Shown one piece after another: positions 52,970-63,300 of a DNA stretch of 64,000 bases. The translations under genes and the position numbers were made by a program. Below the pieces are notes generated by a model. It had not been told where the DNA came from. It did not search any database and was given only the letters and a program-made list of their open reading frames with translations. The stretch lies in the NCBI GenBank assembly GCA_905178155.1, contig CAJINV010000006.1:4513175-4577174 (forward strand), written 5' to 3'. Source of the stretch: Amoebophrya sp. A120 (taxonomy: Eukaryota; Sar; Dinophyceae; Syndiniales; Amoebophryaceae). Position 1 is the stretch's first letter, and each line of letters starts with the position of its first letter.

Positions 52970-55900
52970 ATGCAGTTCTTCGCTCGTGGTCCTAATGCGC
53001 CATCGTGGCCGTCCCACAGAAGAGGGCTATGCATTGCAAAAGTATCGTACTCGTATAAATGCATTACAAATTATTTCCTCAGCATGAGAAAGAAAAATTG
53101 GTAATGCAGATTCGCCTTGGAAACAAGATTTGTAATGCAAGGCCCGCATTTCTTGTACGAGTTGTACGATACTTTTGCACAGGATAAGGGCTCGTCCTCG
53201 TGAGCAACCTCTTGTTTTGCCCGCCTCTACTGCGGAAATGGTTCTTTTTGCTTGGTTCCGTCAGCACCGCCTCCAACGATGGCAGCTCTACTACGCCTTT
53301 TCGGGCGTCCGCAACGATCCCGGCGGCGACCGCGCTCTTCACCTGGTCGGGAGACGAGGATGAGGATAACAGCGCAATTATCCTGAGTAAAAACGTCCCC
53401 ACCCCATAGTTGTCATGCAGATTTGCGATTACAGGAAGATTTGTAATGCGCATCTCCGTGGGAGGCATTTCCAGTTGCGTTTTGGAATTTGTAATGCTGT
53501 AAACGGGATGAGCAGATGGCTTTGTGATGCGGCTGCACTTGCTAAACTGCACTACACTACGGACTGGAATTTGTCATGCGTTGCTCCCAAAGCCTCTGGG
53601 TTTGTGTTGCTAAGTTCCCAACTTGACTATGGGGTGGGGACGTTTTTACATATGATAGCAATCTGGGAAGATGTGGAGCGAGAAAGTTTCTTGCAAGATG
53701 AGGAAGAGTATGACTTGCAAAAGTTGTACTAGCATAAAGTGCAATACAAATTGGCTCAGCATTGCGGATTTACATATAGCGCCTAGATTTGTAATGCATA
53801 ATTAACAGCAATGAGTACTAGCACGCTACTTTTGCAACGCATAAAGAGGATTGGTCCACCGCCGGGACGGAGGTTGGAACCGGAGCGGGGACGACAACAA
53901 GAACGGCGAGGAAGAGAGCCACGAAAACTGCAAGTAAAAAAACCGCTGGTGTGGTAATAGACGATGGCGAAGAAGCAACAGCTCCTGAGAAGGAGGAAGA
54001 ACTACCGGAAGCAGCAGGAGATGACGTAGTAGGTGACGCAGCAAAAGCAATACGACCAGATGAAGACAAAGAGGAAGGTCTACTTCCAGAAGTAGAACCT
54101 CCAGATAAACAAGAGGACCAAGACCGTGAAGTAGATGAACCCAGCAAAACTGCATCCTCGTCCTCCCCCCGAGATGCCGCTGCTGCAGCAACCTCAACAT
54201 CTTCAGACTCCGACGACCCCGAAATATGCATTGCAAAAGAATCGTACTAGGAGAGATAGCATTTAACAAATTTTTTTAAGAATAAAAACGCAACCTGTGA
54301 TGCTAAATCAGGTGGAATATTAGATTTGTCTTGCACGGTTGCTGCAATTATACTACGAGTGCGATAGTACTTTTACAATGCATACGAAAAGTCCGTCTAC
54401 GAAAGGGGGTTGTATCCGAAAGACCCGGATTTCACACGACAAGTGAACTGCGACTTTTCATATGCAATACAAATTTCCCGTACATCATGTACAAGATGCA
54501 TCACAAAAAAAAAAGATGCATCACAATTTTCACCAATTTAGGGCGTAACACTTCATCATGCTAAACCAGGATCGGAGCCAAGTTTTGTGATGCAGAGACC
54601 GCATGTGTACGTGTACGGGAAATTTATTGTGGATATTTCAAGGCCAGAATGGCAGCAGTACCGGCACGTTTACGAAGTAGCGCTGAACCGGGAGGACCAA
54701 CATGACGACGACACGAGAAGCAACCAAGAAAAGATCAACGAGCTAATCCAGTCCACGAGGATACTGTCGTCTGTCTTATGGGCACGCGCGAGAAACGTGA
54801 CCGATATTTTGACCTGCAACGTCGGGATTATCGCGGGTTATCAGCGCCTCTCGCACGCGCTGCTGATCGCGGGTCTCGGTCCCAAAACCGCACTGTACCG
54901 CTACCGGTTGTTGCAGTTAGCTCTGATCTATGAACTGCAAAAGTATCGTAATCGTATAAATGCATTACAAATCTTCTCAGCATGAGATTGAGAAATAAAA
55001 TCTGTGATGCTGATTTGCCTTGACAAAGAAATTTGTAATGCAAGACCTGCATTTATACGAGTCCGACACTTGTTTTGCACAGCATATGATCTTCATTTTC
55101 ACACTGAGAAACGCGAACAAGATACCGAAAGTCGCAGGGGAGTATTGGGCAGCGTCGGAGCATATGCATTGCAAATATGTCTGGGTCTGGAATAAACTTG
55201 TGATGCGGGTTAGCGAATCTTAACGACGCCGCAATTGACGGCCCAGCATGACAGGTTTCATCAGGGGTGCTAGGTGTTGTCTATTCTGCATGACAAACTG
55301 CGTTTCTGCATGATAGAAAAGTTGTGAGGCTTTTGGGTGAGTTGCATCACAGGCTTGAGATTCATGCCAGGCTAGCATGACAAATCTCGCAATCTTCCAG
55401 ACGCAGATGACATGATTGCATTTGATAGAGCAGTACATTATTCCGAATATCATGGCGATAAGAAGACACGTGGAGCAGGTGGAATTGCAGCAACGGAAGG
55501 AAAGAGAGTGGTTCACCGGCAGAACCGTCGCGAACACCTTTAGAGACCCGAACATGCGAATAGCGATCGTCAGTATCTGCGCCTACCCGCCGACAAGTAC
55601 TTATGATATAAATACTGATGCATTTTTGTGGTCATGCGAATGGTTTGTGAGAATTTTGTAGCTGGTTGTAGTTCGACTTCATCAGCGAGAGAAGAATCTT
55701 GTGCCATCCCACAATTTGAATCCCGTGCAATTGCAAACTAAATGCGAATGCTTCTCTTTCAACTACTACAAATCAGGTGACATTGCTTTGAAGGACGTCA
55801 CACCCGTTAACCGCGAGGTCTACGCTATCATTTGTCAAAACGTCCCCGCCCCCGGGTTGTGATGCAGATTTGCAATCACAGGAACATTTGTAATGCGCAT

Positions 55901-58900
55901 CTCCATAAGAGGCGTTTGAACCGCCTCTCATGGAGATGCGCATTACAAATGAGAAACGCCGCGTTTCTAGTCGTGTTTTGGAATTTGTAATGCTGTAACC
56001 AGGATAAGCAGACGGATTTGTGATTCACGTTTGTCCTTGCTAGCCCGCACTACGCTAGTACAGACTGCAACTTGTAATGCGTGAGGCCCGAAAGCGAAGC
56101 TGCTAGGTTTGTGTTGCAAAATCCCCACTCTGGGGTGGGGATGTTTTTGCAGAGGATATACGCAAGGAAACACGGCTACGCGTTGCGGCTACACACCGAG
56201 CCGCCCTTATCGCACGAAAAAACTGTTTCACTGTGAACTTGTAATGCAGAAACTGCATCTCAGAAGTGTTTGTGTTTGTCTTGCTACACATGCAAGACTG
56301 GGAGTTTTTAGCTGCGTTTTCCCTTAGGAACCTCGCATGGCAAGTTTTGTGTGTCATGTGTAACAAACTTGTGATGCAGATCTTGCAAAATCATCACAGT
56401 GAAACAGTTTTTTCATACGATAACCCCTGCTGGGCGGGAACGTGCAGATTCAGCACGCGAAGCTAGCGACCGTGAACCACTACGTATAGAAGCTTCTAGT
56501 TTGCCATGCGTATTATATCACCAAAAGAAAGTTTTTGTCATGCGTACTTGACATGACAATCATTTACAACCCAAAAAATCATTCCAGATCCGCAGCGGTG
56601 AATTTGATTGGGTCGTGTGGCTCGATTGCGACAGTTATCAACTGCAAAAATGTCTGGGTCTGGAAGATCGTAACTTGTCGTGCTAGATCTGAATCCTGTA
56701 AAAGTCTGTGTTGCGTGATTACCAAAAGCTGTCCAGTTTTGACCTAATCGAGAGGCAGTTGCTCATGCAGGATAGGCATGGCAAAGACCTCACAAAGTCT
56801 GTCATGCTAGGTCCCGCATTCAGGAACTCGTGGGTCATGGAAGTCCTGCCATTACAAGTTTGCACTGTTCCAGACCCAGACACTTTTGCATTTGATAACA
56901 GTTTAATCATGAACCTGGACCACACCATTGATTCCATCATTTACCGGGCCGCCGGAAAATGGTCCTCGAACAACTTTTATCACGTGCAAATAAAGTATCG
57001 TACTCGTATAAATGCATTACAACTTTCCTTAGCATGAGAAAAAAAGATTTGTAATGCTGATTTACCTTGAGAAAAAGATTTGTAATGCATGACTGCATAC
57101 GAGTACGATACTTTTGCACAGGATAACTTTGCGGGCGAGTGGAAGGACACCTGGGACCCGAACGTGATCGAGATCAAAGTGAACGAGAACGTATGCAGTG
57201 CAAAAGCATCGTGATCGTATAAATGCATTACAAGTTTCCAGGAAACTTCCTCAGCATGAGAAATAAAATTTGTAATGCTGGTTGACCTCAAGGAAAAGAC
57301 TTGTAATGCATGATTGGAATACGAGTACGATACTTTTGCACAGGATAAAACGAGGTGACCGCGAAAGCGATCCAGTTTGGTACCGCGACCGGCCACATGG
57401 AGGGGAAAACGTTGGTGATGGAGTTTGAAAACGCCATGGAGCCGTTAGAAGGACAGCTGCAGCAGACGGAAGAAGGGGATATCATTCAGTGGAGCAACGG
57501 AGCGGTTTGGCACAGAACCCGGAATTATCTACTGCAAATATGTCTGGGTCTGGAACATGGCAACTTGTCATGCCAAATCTGAATCATGTAAAGATCTGTG
57601 TTGCAGGATTACCAAAAGCTGGCCACTTTTGACCAAGTTGGCCGGGGGTTTCTCATGCAGAATAGGCATGATAGAGGTGAGTAAGTCATGTCTCTAGAGA
57701 CTGGAGGTCTCACAGACGGCGCAGAAATCCATGCTAGAAGACAAGATTGAGATAGAGAAAATGAGGTCTCACAGAATCTGTCATGCTAGGTCCTGCATTT
57801 TTGCAGGCCTCATGCGTCATGTAACACCTGCATGACAAGTTTGCATCTTTCCAGACCCAGACATATTTGCAATGCATAGGAAAATCGAGCCTTGCTTGAA
57901 CCCAGCGGACTGTCCGGAATTGAAAGGCTTGGACGATAGCATTGACTTGCTGATAACAGAAGAATATCCATTGCAAAAGTTTCACCATCGGGCGCGTAGT
58001 ACTCATGGCGATGTCGCATGACAAATAGAAGTTTCTTACCTGAATCAGCATTGCAAACGTCATTTTTGCTTGCCGCGAATGAAAAATTGGTGATGCAAGG
58101 TGCTTATACTAGTACGACACGGATGTACAACTTTTGCGTTCCATAAAGAAGGCTGGGGACTCAGCAGCGCCAACTGGATGGTATCGATACATTATAGCGA
58201 TTTGGTTATTGGCACTTTCATGCAAGAGCGAGCTGATGCTAGAAAGCACTTACTCGTAGCTTGGGCTAGCTAGCCGTCCGTGGACTTGTCCTCACTGTTT
58301 CTTGGGTACGATTACGTATAGATCGATTCACTTCTACGCGATATTCATCCTTGGAGAAAACATGGGAGTTCTTCGCGAATTTTGGGAACGATAAAAACAA
58401 AATTTTGGAATTTCGCGGATTTTTGAAAGTGGTAAAAATAAAATTTGAAAGTTTCGTGGGTTTCTAGTAGCTTTCATTTCAGATTGGGCGTGCACGAGCA
58501 TGGTTTTGTTATGAATGTGTCTACCCAAGAACTCCTTACGGCTCAGATTCTTATCCCTGAGCCCTCGCCTCGAACATTGTCATTTGTCAAGGTGGCAATT
58601 AAAATTAAAATTTTGAAGTTTCGCGGATTTGCCAGCTGGCCTCCAGCTTGGCCAGGCAAAATCGCCTACTTTTTCGACAAGTGAAATCGACCATAGCGTG
58701 GAGGGAGCGAACGCGCGAAGGGTATTTTGGTCCAGCCATGCTAGTCCAGCTGGCCAGGCAAAATCGTCTATTTTTTCGACACGTCAAATCGGCCATAGCC
58801 TCGGGGGAACGAAAACGCGCGCGCTATTTTGGCCCGGCCGAGCTGGCCCAGCTTGGCCAGGCAAAATCGTCTCCTTTTTCGACACGCCAAATCGACCATA

Positions 58901-61900
58901 GCCTCGGGGGAACGAAAACGCGCGCGCTATTTTGGCCCGGCCGACCTGGCCCAGCTTGGCCAGGCAAAATCGTCTCCTTTTTCGACACGCCAAATCGACC
59001 ATAGCCTCGGGGGAACGAAAACGCGCGCGCTATTTTGGCCCGGCCGAGCTGGTCCAGCTTGGCCAGGCAAAGTCGTCTACTTTTTCGACACGCCAAATCG
59101 ACCATAGCCTCGGGGGAACGAAAACGCGCGCGCTATTTTGGCCCGGCCGACCTGGCCCAGCTTGGCCAGGCAAAATCGTCTCCTTTTTCGACACGCCAAA
59201 TCGACCATAGCCTCGGGGGAACGAAAACGCGCGCGCTATTTTGGCCCGGCCGAGCTGGCCCAGCTTGGCCAGGCAAAGTCGTCTACTTTTTCGACACGTC
59301 AAATCGACCATAGCCTCGGGGGAACGAAAACGCGCGCGCTATTTTGGCCCGGCCGAGCTGGCCCAGCTTGGCCAGGCAAAGTCGTCTACTTTTTCGACAC
59401 GTCAAATCGACCATAGCCTCGGGGGAACGAAAACGCGCGCGCTATTTTGGCCCGGCCGAGCTGGCCCAGCTTGGCCAGGCAAAATCGTCTACTTTTTCGA
59501 CACGTCAAATCGACCATAGCCTCGAGGGAACGAAAACGCGCGCACTATTTTGGCCCGGCCGAGCTGGCCCAGCTTGGCCAGGCAAAATCAGCTACTTTTT
59601 CGACACGTGAAATCGATCATAGCCTCGGGGGAACGAAAACGCGCGCGCTATTTTGGCCCGGCCGAGATAGCCCAGCTTGGCCAGGCAAAATCGTCTACTT
59701 TTTCGACACGTCAAATCGACCATAGCGCCGCGGGAGCGAACGCGCGGAGGACATTTTGGCCCGGCCAAGCTGGCCTCCAGCTGGCGAGGCAAAGTCGGCT
59801 ACTTTTTGGGCGGGCGAAATCGACCATAGCCTCGAGGGAATGAAAACGCGGAGGACATTTTGGCCCGGCCAAGTTGGACTCCAGCTGGCTAGGCAAAGTC
59901 GGCTACTTTTTGGGCGGGTGAAGTCGACCATAGCGCCGCGGGAGCGAACGCGCGGGGGGCATTTCGGCCCGGCCAAGCTGGACTCCAGCTGGCGAGGCAA
60001 AGTCGGCTACTTTTTGGGTGGGCGAAATCGACCATAGCCTCGAGGGAACGAAAACGCGGAAGACATTTTGGCCCGGCCAAATTGGACTCCAGCGAGCTGG
60101 CTAGGCAAAGTGGGCTACTTTTTGGGCGGGTGAAGTCGACCATAGCGCCGCGGGAGCGAACGCGCGGAGGACATTTTGGCCCGGCTCAGCTGGCCAGCAA
60201 GAGTCGGCTCGGCCCAGCTGGGCCAGGTAAAGTCGCCAACTTTTTCTTGGGCGGTGGCGAAATGGGCCATAGCGGCGAGTTCGACGACAACAAAACATAA
60301 CGAAACTGACAGGTTCGTCGTTCTCATTGGACCATCAATTTCCTGGATCAAGCGCTCGACGTTGCCCATGTCCAGATCCTATGTATTGCAAAAGTACCGT
60401 ACTACCGTACTAGCATATAGTGATCAATTCGGTCAGCATCAGGAATGGAATTTGTAATGCGGACGCAGCTTAGGAAAGGGATTTGTAATGCATAAATACA
60501 ATTGCTACGAGTGCGACACTTTTGCACACCATAGATCCCGCTTTTTGGTGACCAAGATGCGATCATTTACCTGGTCATGAACGACCAAACTATGAGAGTG
60601 CACAACCCCCCCTCCCGGTCCCGCTCATTTCCATTTGCCATGCAAAATCCCAAATCTACCTCTTGTATGTTAGCACTTTTTGCATGACAGATTCCGACAG
60701 CCAAAACAGCACTACAATCCTCCAGGAATTTGTCATGCAAAAGCTGCAGCTTTGCCAGCGCTTGCGTTGCTGTTCATGCAACACAACTGAGGGGGACGAG
60801 GGGGATTTGTGCACTCTCATACAAACCCTGCGAGGTTTAACCGACGTATTGGCCGACGATGCGGAGCAGATCACTTCCTTAAAGGAAAGCGAGCAACTCC
60901 CGGACCCTTTGGACAGTCACGTGCGCGTGATCCCGCAACGGGAACTGAATGCGTATGATCTATGGCGTTCTCATCAAATGTTAAACTCTCAGCTAATACA
61001 TGGCTTGTCATGCAAAAACACTATCACCCTTCACACGATCAAGCCTTCTTCGAATGACAACTTCTCGACGCGCTACATAGAACTACAATACGCCGCCCCA
61101 AATCTGTAATGCAAAAGTCGCAATCTTCCTCCACTCCTTTGCCTTTCACTTTTGCCATTGTTGCATTACAAATTTATGTAGCAGCTGAGAATCAATGTAA
61201 CGTTTGAGAACTCGATATGATCATCTAAACGCGTACACCATGGACGTGGATTATGAAAGTGCACAACTCCCCCTCCCCCTCGTTTGTCATGCAAAATCCC
61301 AAATCCACTTGCTGCCCTGTAGCACTGGTGATTACGTGTATGGGAGTCAGCATGGTGATTACGTGTATGGGAGTCAGCATACACGTAGAGTTGTGATCTC
61401 CTTCGGGTCGGTTTTCTTCTTGTGTCGCTTTCTTTTGTGCCACCGGCGTTCTTCAACAAGAAGACTTTCTCGCGCCTGATTGTCTGGTATGCATGTGAGA
61501 ATTTGTATGTCGATTTGGTTGCACGGGACTGAGACTGAACAGACGGCGAGCGTTTTCAGTTTTGACGTGTATCGGAACTGACACTACAGTGGCCAGCTCG
61601 AATAGAGCTTGTTCGTTCCTTGTGGCTTTCGTGTTCCCCTGTCTGTGCCATGGGTCTATGAGAGACTTCGACGTAGAAGTAGTAACGGTAGTTTTGTAAT
61701 CCACGTATTTTTCGCGTGGTTGTCCTAGGTGAGCTAGCACCCGTGTCCGTGGACAACCATCTAAGACGCGGAAAATAGCGAGCACTTTAGTTTTTGGCTT
61801 TCTCTGGTTTGGTCATGATTTTTGGACCGCTTCTTAGGGTGGTCGAGAAAGCCAGACTAAAGACGGCACGGGCAGAAGTGGATCGGTTTAGAAGCGCGCT

Positions 61901-63300
61901 AGTATGTAGTGTTAGTTAAGGTAGATTATAGTTATTTTAGCTTGGATTAAATAGTTTATTTCCCGTCTTGGGGTTTGTAATGTAGTTGCTCCGCCCTTGT
62001 TGTTTCGGGCTTGTTCCGACCTTTTGCATGATCTGATGCTGTCTCGGTCGGTGGTGTGTGTGGTTTCATCTCTGCTCCCTCGGTTGCGGACGTTTTTGCA
62101 TTTGTCCGCTGCGACAGTTCGCCTTGTTTGCAGCTGCTCGCCATGAAAGCAACTACATTACATCTTGCCTCACTTTTTTGAGATGGGTTCTTTCGTATCT
62201 AGGACTGTGCCATAGTAGATGACTTTACCGCTTTTTTACTTTTCTTTTATCCCTCAGCGCTGGTGGGTCTGCCGGCAAAATTATCCCTACTCAGATAGCT
62301 ACAAAGCTCATTCCGCAGCCGTCCCAGGAGCTCTTGTGGCTGTCTCTCGGTAGTGATCGCTTTGCCCGTGCTTATTCCGCTCAGAGTTTGCTGGGTAGGT
62401 GGTTACCGTTTGTAGCTTTTATAAAGAAATGGGACGCCCTGCCCTTAGCCTTCCAACATGACAAATTCCGGAAGCCCAAAGAGTAATACACAAGGCGCAT
62501 AAATTTGCCATGCATAGGCTCCATGTGTGCTGGTGTCTGTATTGCTGCTCATGCCATACAAATGAGGGGAAGGGGGAGTTGTGCACTGTCATATGGATGG
62601 GTACCAGTTCGGCGATCTGCTCGTTACCTTCCCACAGTGCAAGGACGCGAGCTGCAACGCGTTGTTCCACCTCGCCGCGGAGTACGCGCACGAACGGGAC
62701 GAGTTCGCGTTCAATCCCCACGACTGGACGCACGTCCGGCTGTTTGGACCGAGGGACTTGGTCGCCATGTGGTGGCGGAGACATATGGAGGAGGAGAGGA
62801 GGCGGGAAAACGAAAATGAGGATGAGGACGACAACGACGATGAAAATGCTAGCGGTAATAAAGCGGAACAGGATGATGTTGAGGAAGACGATAACGATGC
62901 AGCGAGTACAACAAGTTCTAACCCGGCGAAAATCTCTGTTCGGGGGGAGGAGCAGCAACAGGAGGAGTCGTTACTTTCCTCCGTCGAGGGACTGGAAGAT
63001 GACGTGTACGAGGAAGGGAACAACCCTGCTGACGAGGCAGAGGCTGGCGTGGACGCGGAGACAGGAGAGGACGTCCTAGATGCAGGGCAACAAGATCTTC
63101 ATGACGACCAGTACGATGATGAACCAGGAGTAGAACCAGGAGTAGAACAACCCGAGGATCCGGAACTAGAAGGGGGAGTAGATGAAAACGAGCACCTTGC
63201 TGAGCCTGAAATCATGGAAGAGGAAGAGCATTTCACTGGGGACGGGGAAGGCTTTGAAGAGACCTACGATGCTGGGGGCGGGACTGTGGAGGATGAGTAA
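52970..63300 (+). CDS. GT34 (GMA12/MNN10-type) glycosyltransferase, 962 residues
   Basis: Twenty-two exons sum to 962 codons plus stop: 52970-53027, 53192-53378, 53663-53708, 53849-54224, 54390-54442, 54596-54928, 55092-55162, 55433-55596, 55777-55825, 56164-56203, 56424-56483, 56588-56635, 56903-56977, 57131-57191, 57353-57525, 57884-57964, 58151-58180, 60313-60379, 60539-60590, 60827-60960, 61223-61251, 62599-63300. Short N-terminus, then a hydrophobic anchor at about residues 20-46, then an acidic stalk. The catalytic part begins with RIAIVSICAYPP and NREVYARKHGYALRLHTE. WVVWLDCDSLIMNLDHTID (about residues 488-506) carries the DxD metal/nucleotide-sugar motif. EGWGLSSANWMVRRSHWTIN, LFGDQDAIIYL and GYQFGDLLVTFPQC follow, as in GT34. 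A luminal Golgi galactosyl-, mannosyl- or xylosyl-transferase acting on glycans is expected. The sugar and acceptor cannot be told. Residues about 795-962 form a very acidic tail not typical of the family. Confidence 0.87.
53028..53186. mobile_element. Introner element, IE-1
   Basis: TSD AGGGC at 53023-53027 and 53187-53191. It interrupts the codons just before the membrane anchor. Confidence 0.93.
53379..53657. mobile_element. Introner element, IE-3
   Basis: TSD GCAAT at 53374-53378 and 53658-53662. Right arm ends TTTTTACATATGATA. Confidence 0.92.
53709..53843. mobile_element. Introner element, IE-1, short
   Basis: TSD AAGAG at 53704-53708 and 53844-53848. At 135 bp it is the shortest seen. 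Confidence 0.9.
54225..54384. mobile_element. Introner element, IE-1
   Basis: TSD CGAAA at 54220-54224 and 54385-54389. Confidence 0.92.
54443..54595 (+). other. Probable GT-AG intron
   Basis: CGACAA|GTGAAC and TGATGCAG|AGACC join TRQRPHVYVYGK in phase. It contains introner-like words but no arms. The exact donor is inferred from the frame. Confidence 0.5.
54929..55086. mobile_element. Introner element, IE-1
   Basis: TSD TGATC at 54924-54928 and 55087-55091. Confidence 0.93.
55163..55427. mobile_element. Introner element, IE-2
   Basis: TSD GAGCA at 55158-55162 and 55428-55432, the same 5-mer as at 37148. Confidence 0.92.
55597..55776 (+). other. GT-AG intron, 180 bp
   Basis: CCGACAA|GTACTTATG and the T-rich CTTCTCTTTCAAC.. 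before AAATCAG|GTGAC. Joins AYPPTSDIALKDVTP. Confidence 0.7.
55826..56158. mobile_element. Introner element, IE-3-like, with internal 30-bp stem
   Basis: TSD TACGC at 55821-55825 and 56159-56163. Its centre (about 55885-55951) is an inverted repeat: TAATGCGCATCTCCAT against ATGGAGATGCGCATTA, extending to CATTTG / CAAATG. Confidence 0.92.
56208..56422. mobile_element. Introner element, IE-7
   Basis: Arms TATCGCACGAAAAAACTG and CAGTTTTTTCATACGATA. Flanks GCCCT / (A)CCCCT. The protein alignment (TEPPLLGGNVQIQHAKL) requires the 3' TSD copy to be kept. Confidence 0.88.
56484..56587 (+). other. GT-AG intron, 104 bp
   Basis: CACTAC|GTATAG and CATTCCAG|ATCCG join NHYIRSGEFDWVVWLDCD, directly before the DxD motif. 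Confidence 0.75.
56636..56897. mobile_element. Introner element, IE-2, inside the catalytic motif
   Basis: TSD ACAGT at 56631-56635 and 56898-56902. It splits WLDCDS from LIMN, so precise removal is essential for activity. Confidence 0.96.
56978..57125. mobile_element. Introner element, IE-1
   Basis: TSD ACTTT at 56973-56977 and 57126-57130. Confidence 0.93.
57192..57347. mobile_element. Introner element, IE-1
   Basis: Flanks GAACG / AAACG (4 of 5). Confidence 0.9.
57526..57878. mobile_element. Introner element, IE-2, with a small internal insert
   Basis: Flanks GGAAT / GGAAA (4 of 5). About 90 bp longer than its family. GAGGTCTCACAGA-type words repeat at about 57704 and 57763, bracketing the extra DNA. 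Confidence 0.9.
57965..58145. mobile_element. Introner element, IE-1, diverged
   Basis: TSD AAGAA at 57960-57964 and 58146-58150. Splicing gives LITEEGWGLSSANW. Confidence 0.88.
58181..60312 (+). other. GT-AG intron, 2.1 kb, containing the 103-bp array
   Basis: GGATG|GTATCG and AACTGACAG|GTTCG join SSANWMVRRSHWTINFLD. No introner arms at the ends. Confidence 0.75.
58645..60290. repeat. Tandem array, 103-bp period, about 16 copies
   Basis: The unit contains CGACACGTCAAATCGACCAT, GGGAACGAAAACGCGCGCGC, TATTTTGGCCCGGCCGAGCT and GCCAGGCAAAATCGTC. The units from about 58,850 to 59,700 are nearly identical; both ends of the array are more diverged. Because 103 is not a multiple of three, overlapping false frames appear in every register. 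Confidence 0.95.
60380..60533. mobile_element. Introner element, IE-1
   Basis: TSD GATCC at 60375-60379 and 60534-60538. Splicing gives AHVQIPLFGDQDAI. Confidence 0.93.
60591..60821. mobile_element. Introner element, IE-5
   Basis: TSD CAAAC at 60586-60590 and 60822-60826. Confidence 0.94.
60961..61217. mobile_element. Introner element, IE-6
   Basis: TSD TGATC at 60956-60960 and 61218-61222. Left arm TATGGCGTTCTCATCAAATG; the right arm is GTAACGTTTGAGAACTCGATA. Confidence 0.9.
61252..62593. mobile_element. Introner element, IE-5, split by a 1.1-kb insertion
   Basis: TSD TGGAT at 61247-61251 and 62594-62598. The element's own sequence stops near 61327 (GTAGCACT) and resumes near 62453 (CATGACAAATTCCGG), judged against 51011-51239. 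Splicing gives TMDVDGYQFGDLL. Confidence 0.9.
61328..62452. other. Unique 1.1-kb insertion nested in an introner
   Basis: Opens with two tandem copies of a 27-bp unit (GGTGATTACGTGTATGGGAG + TCAGCAT). The remainder has no convincing ORF, no arms at its edges and no RNA gene I recognise. Confidence 0.7.

Noticed and set aside
58629-59843. Cascade of about 90-codon frames on both strands with repeated similar peptides
   Set aside because: A product of the 103-bp array: the period is not a multiple of three, so the same open stretch recurs in every frame. It lies within an intron.
58645-60290. CRISPR-like repeat array
   Set aside because: The whole 103-bp unit repeats with no variable spacers, in a eukaryotic intron.
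670-62593. Element-internal short ORFs as transposase remnants
   Set aside because: Frames inside elements are short and shared only because the elements themselves repeat; no catalytic motif or DNA-binding pattern is visible.
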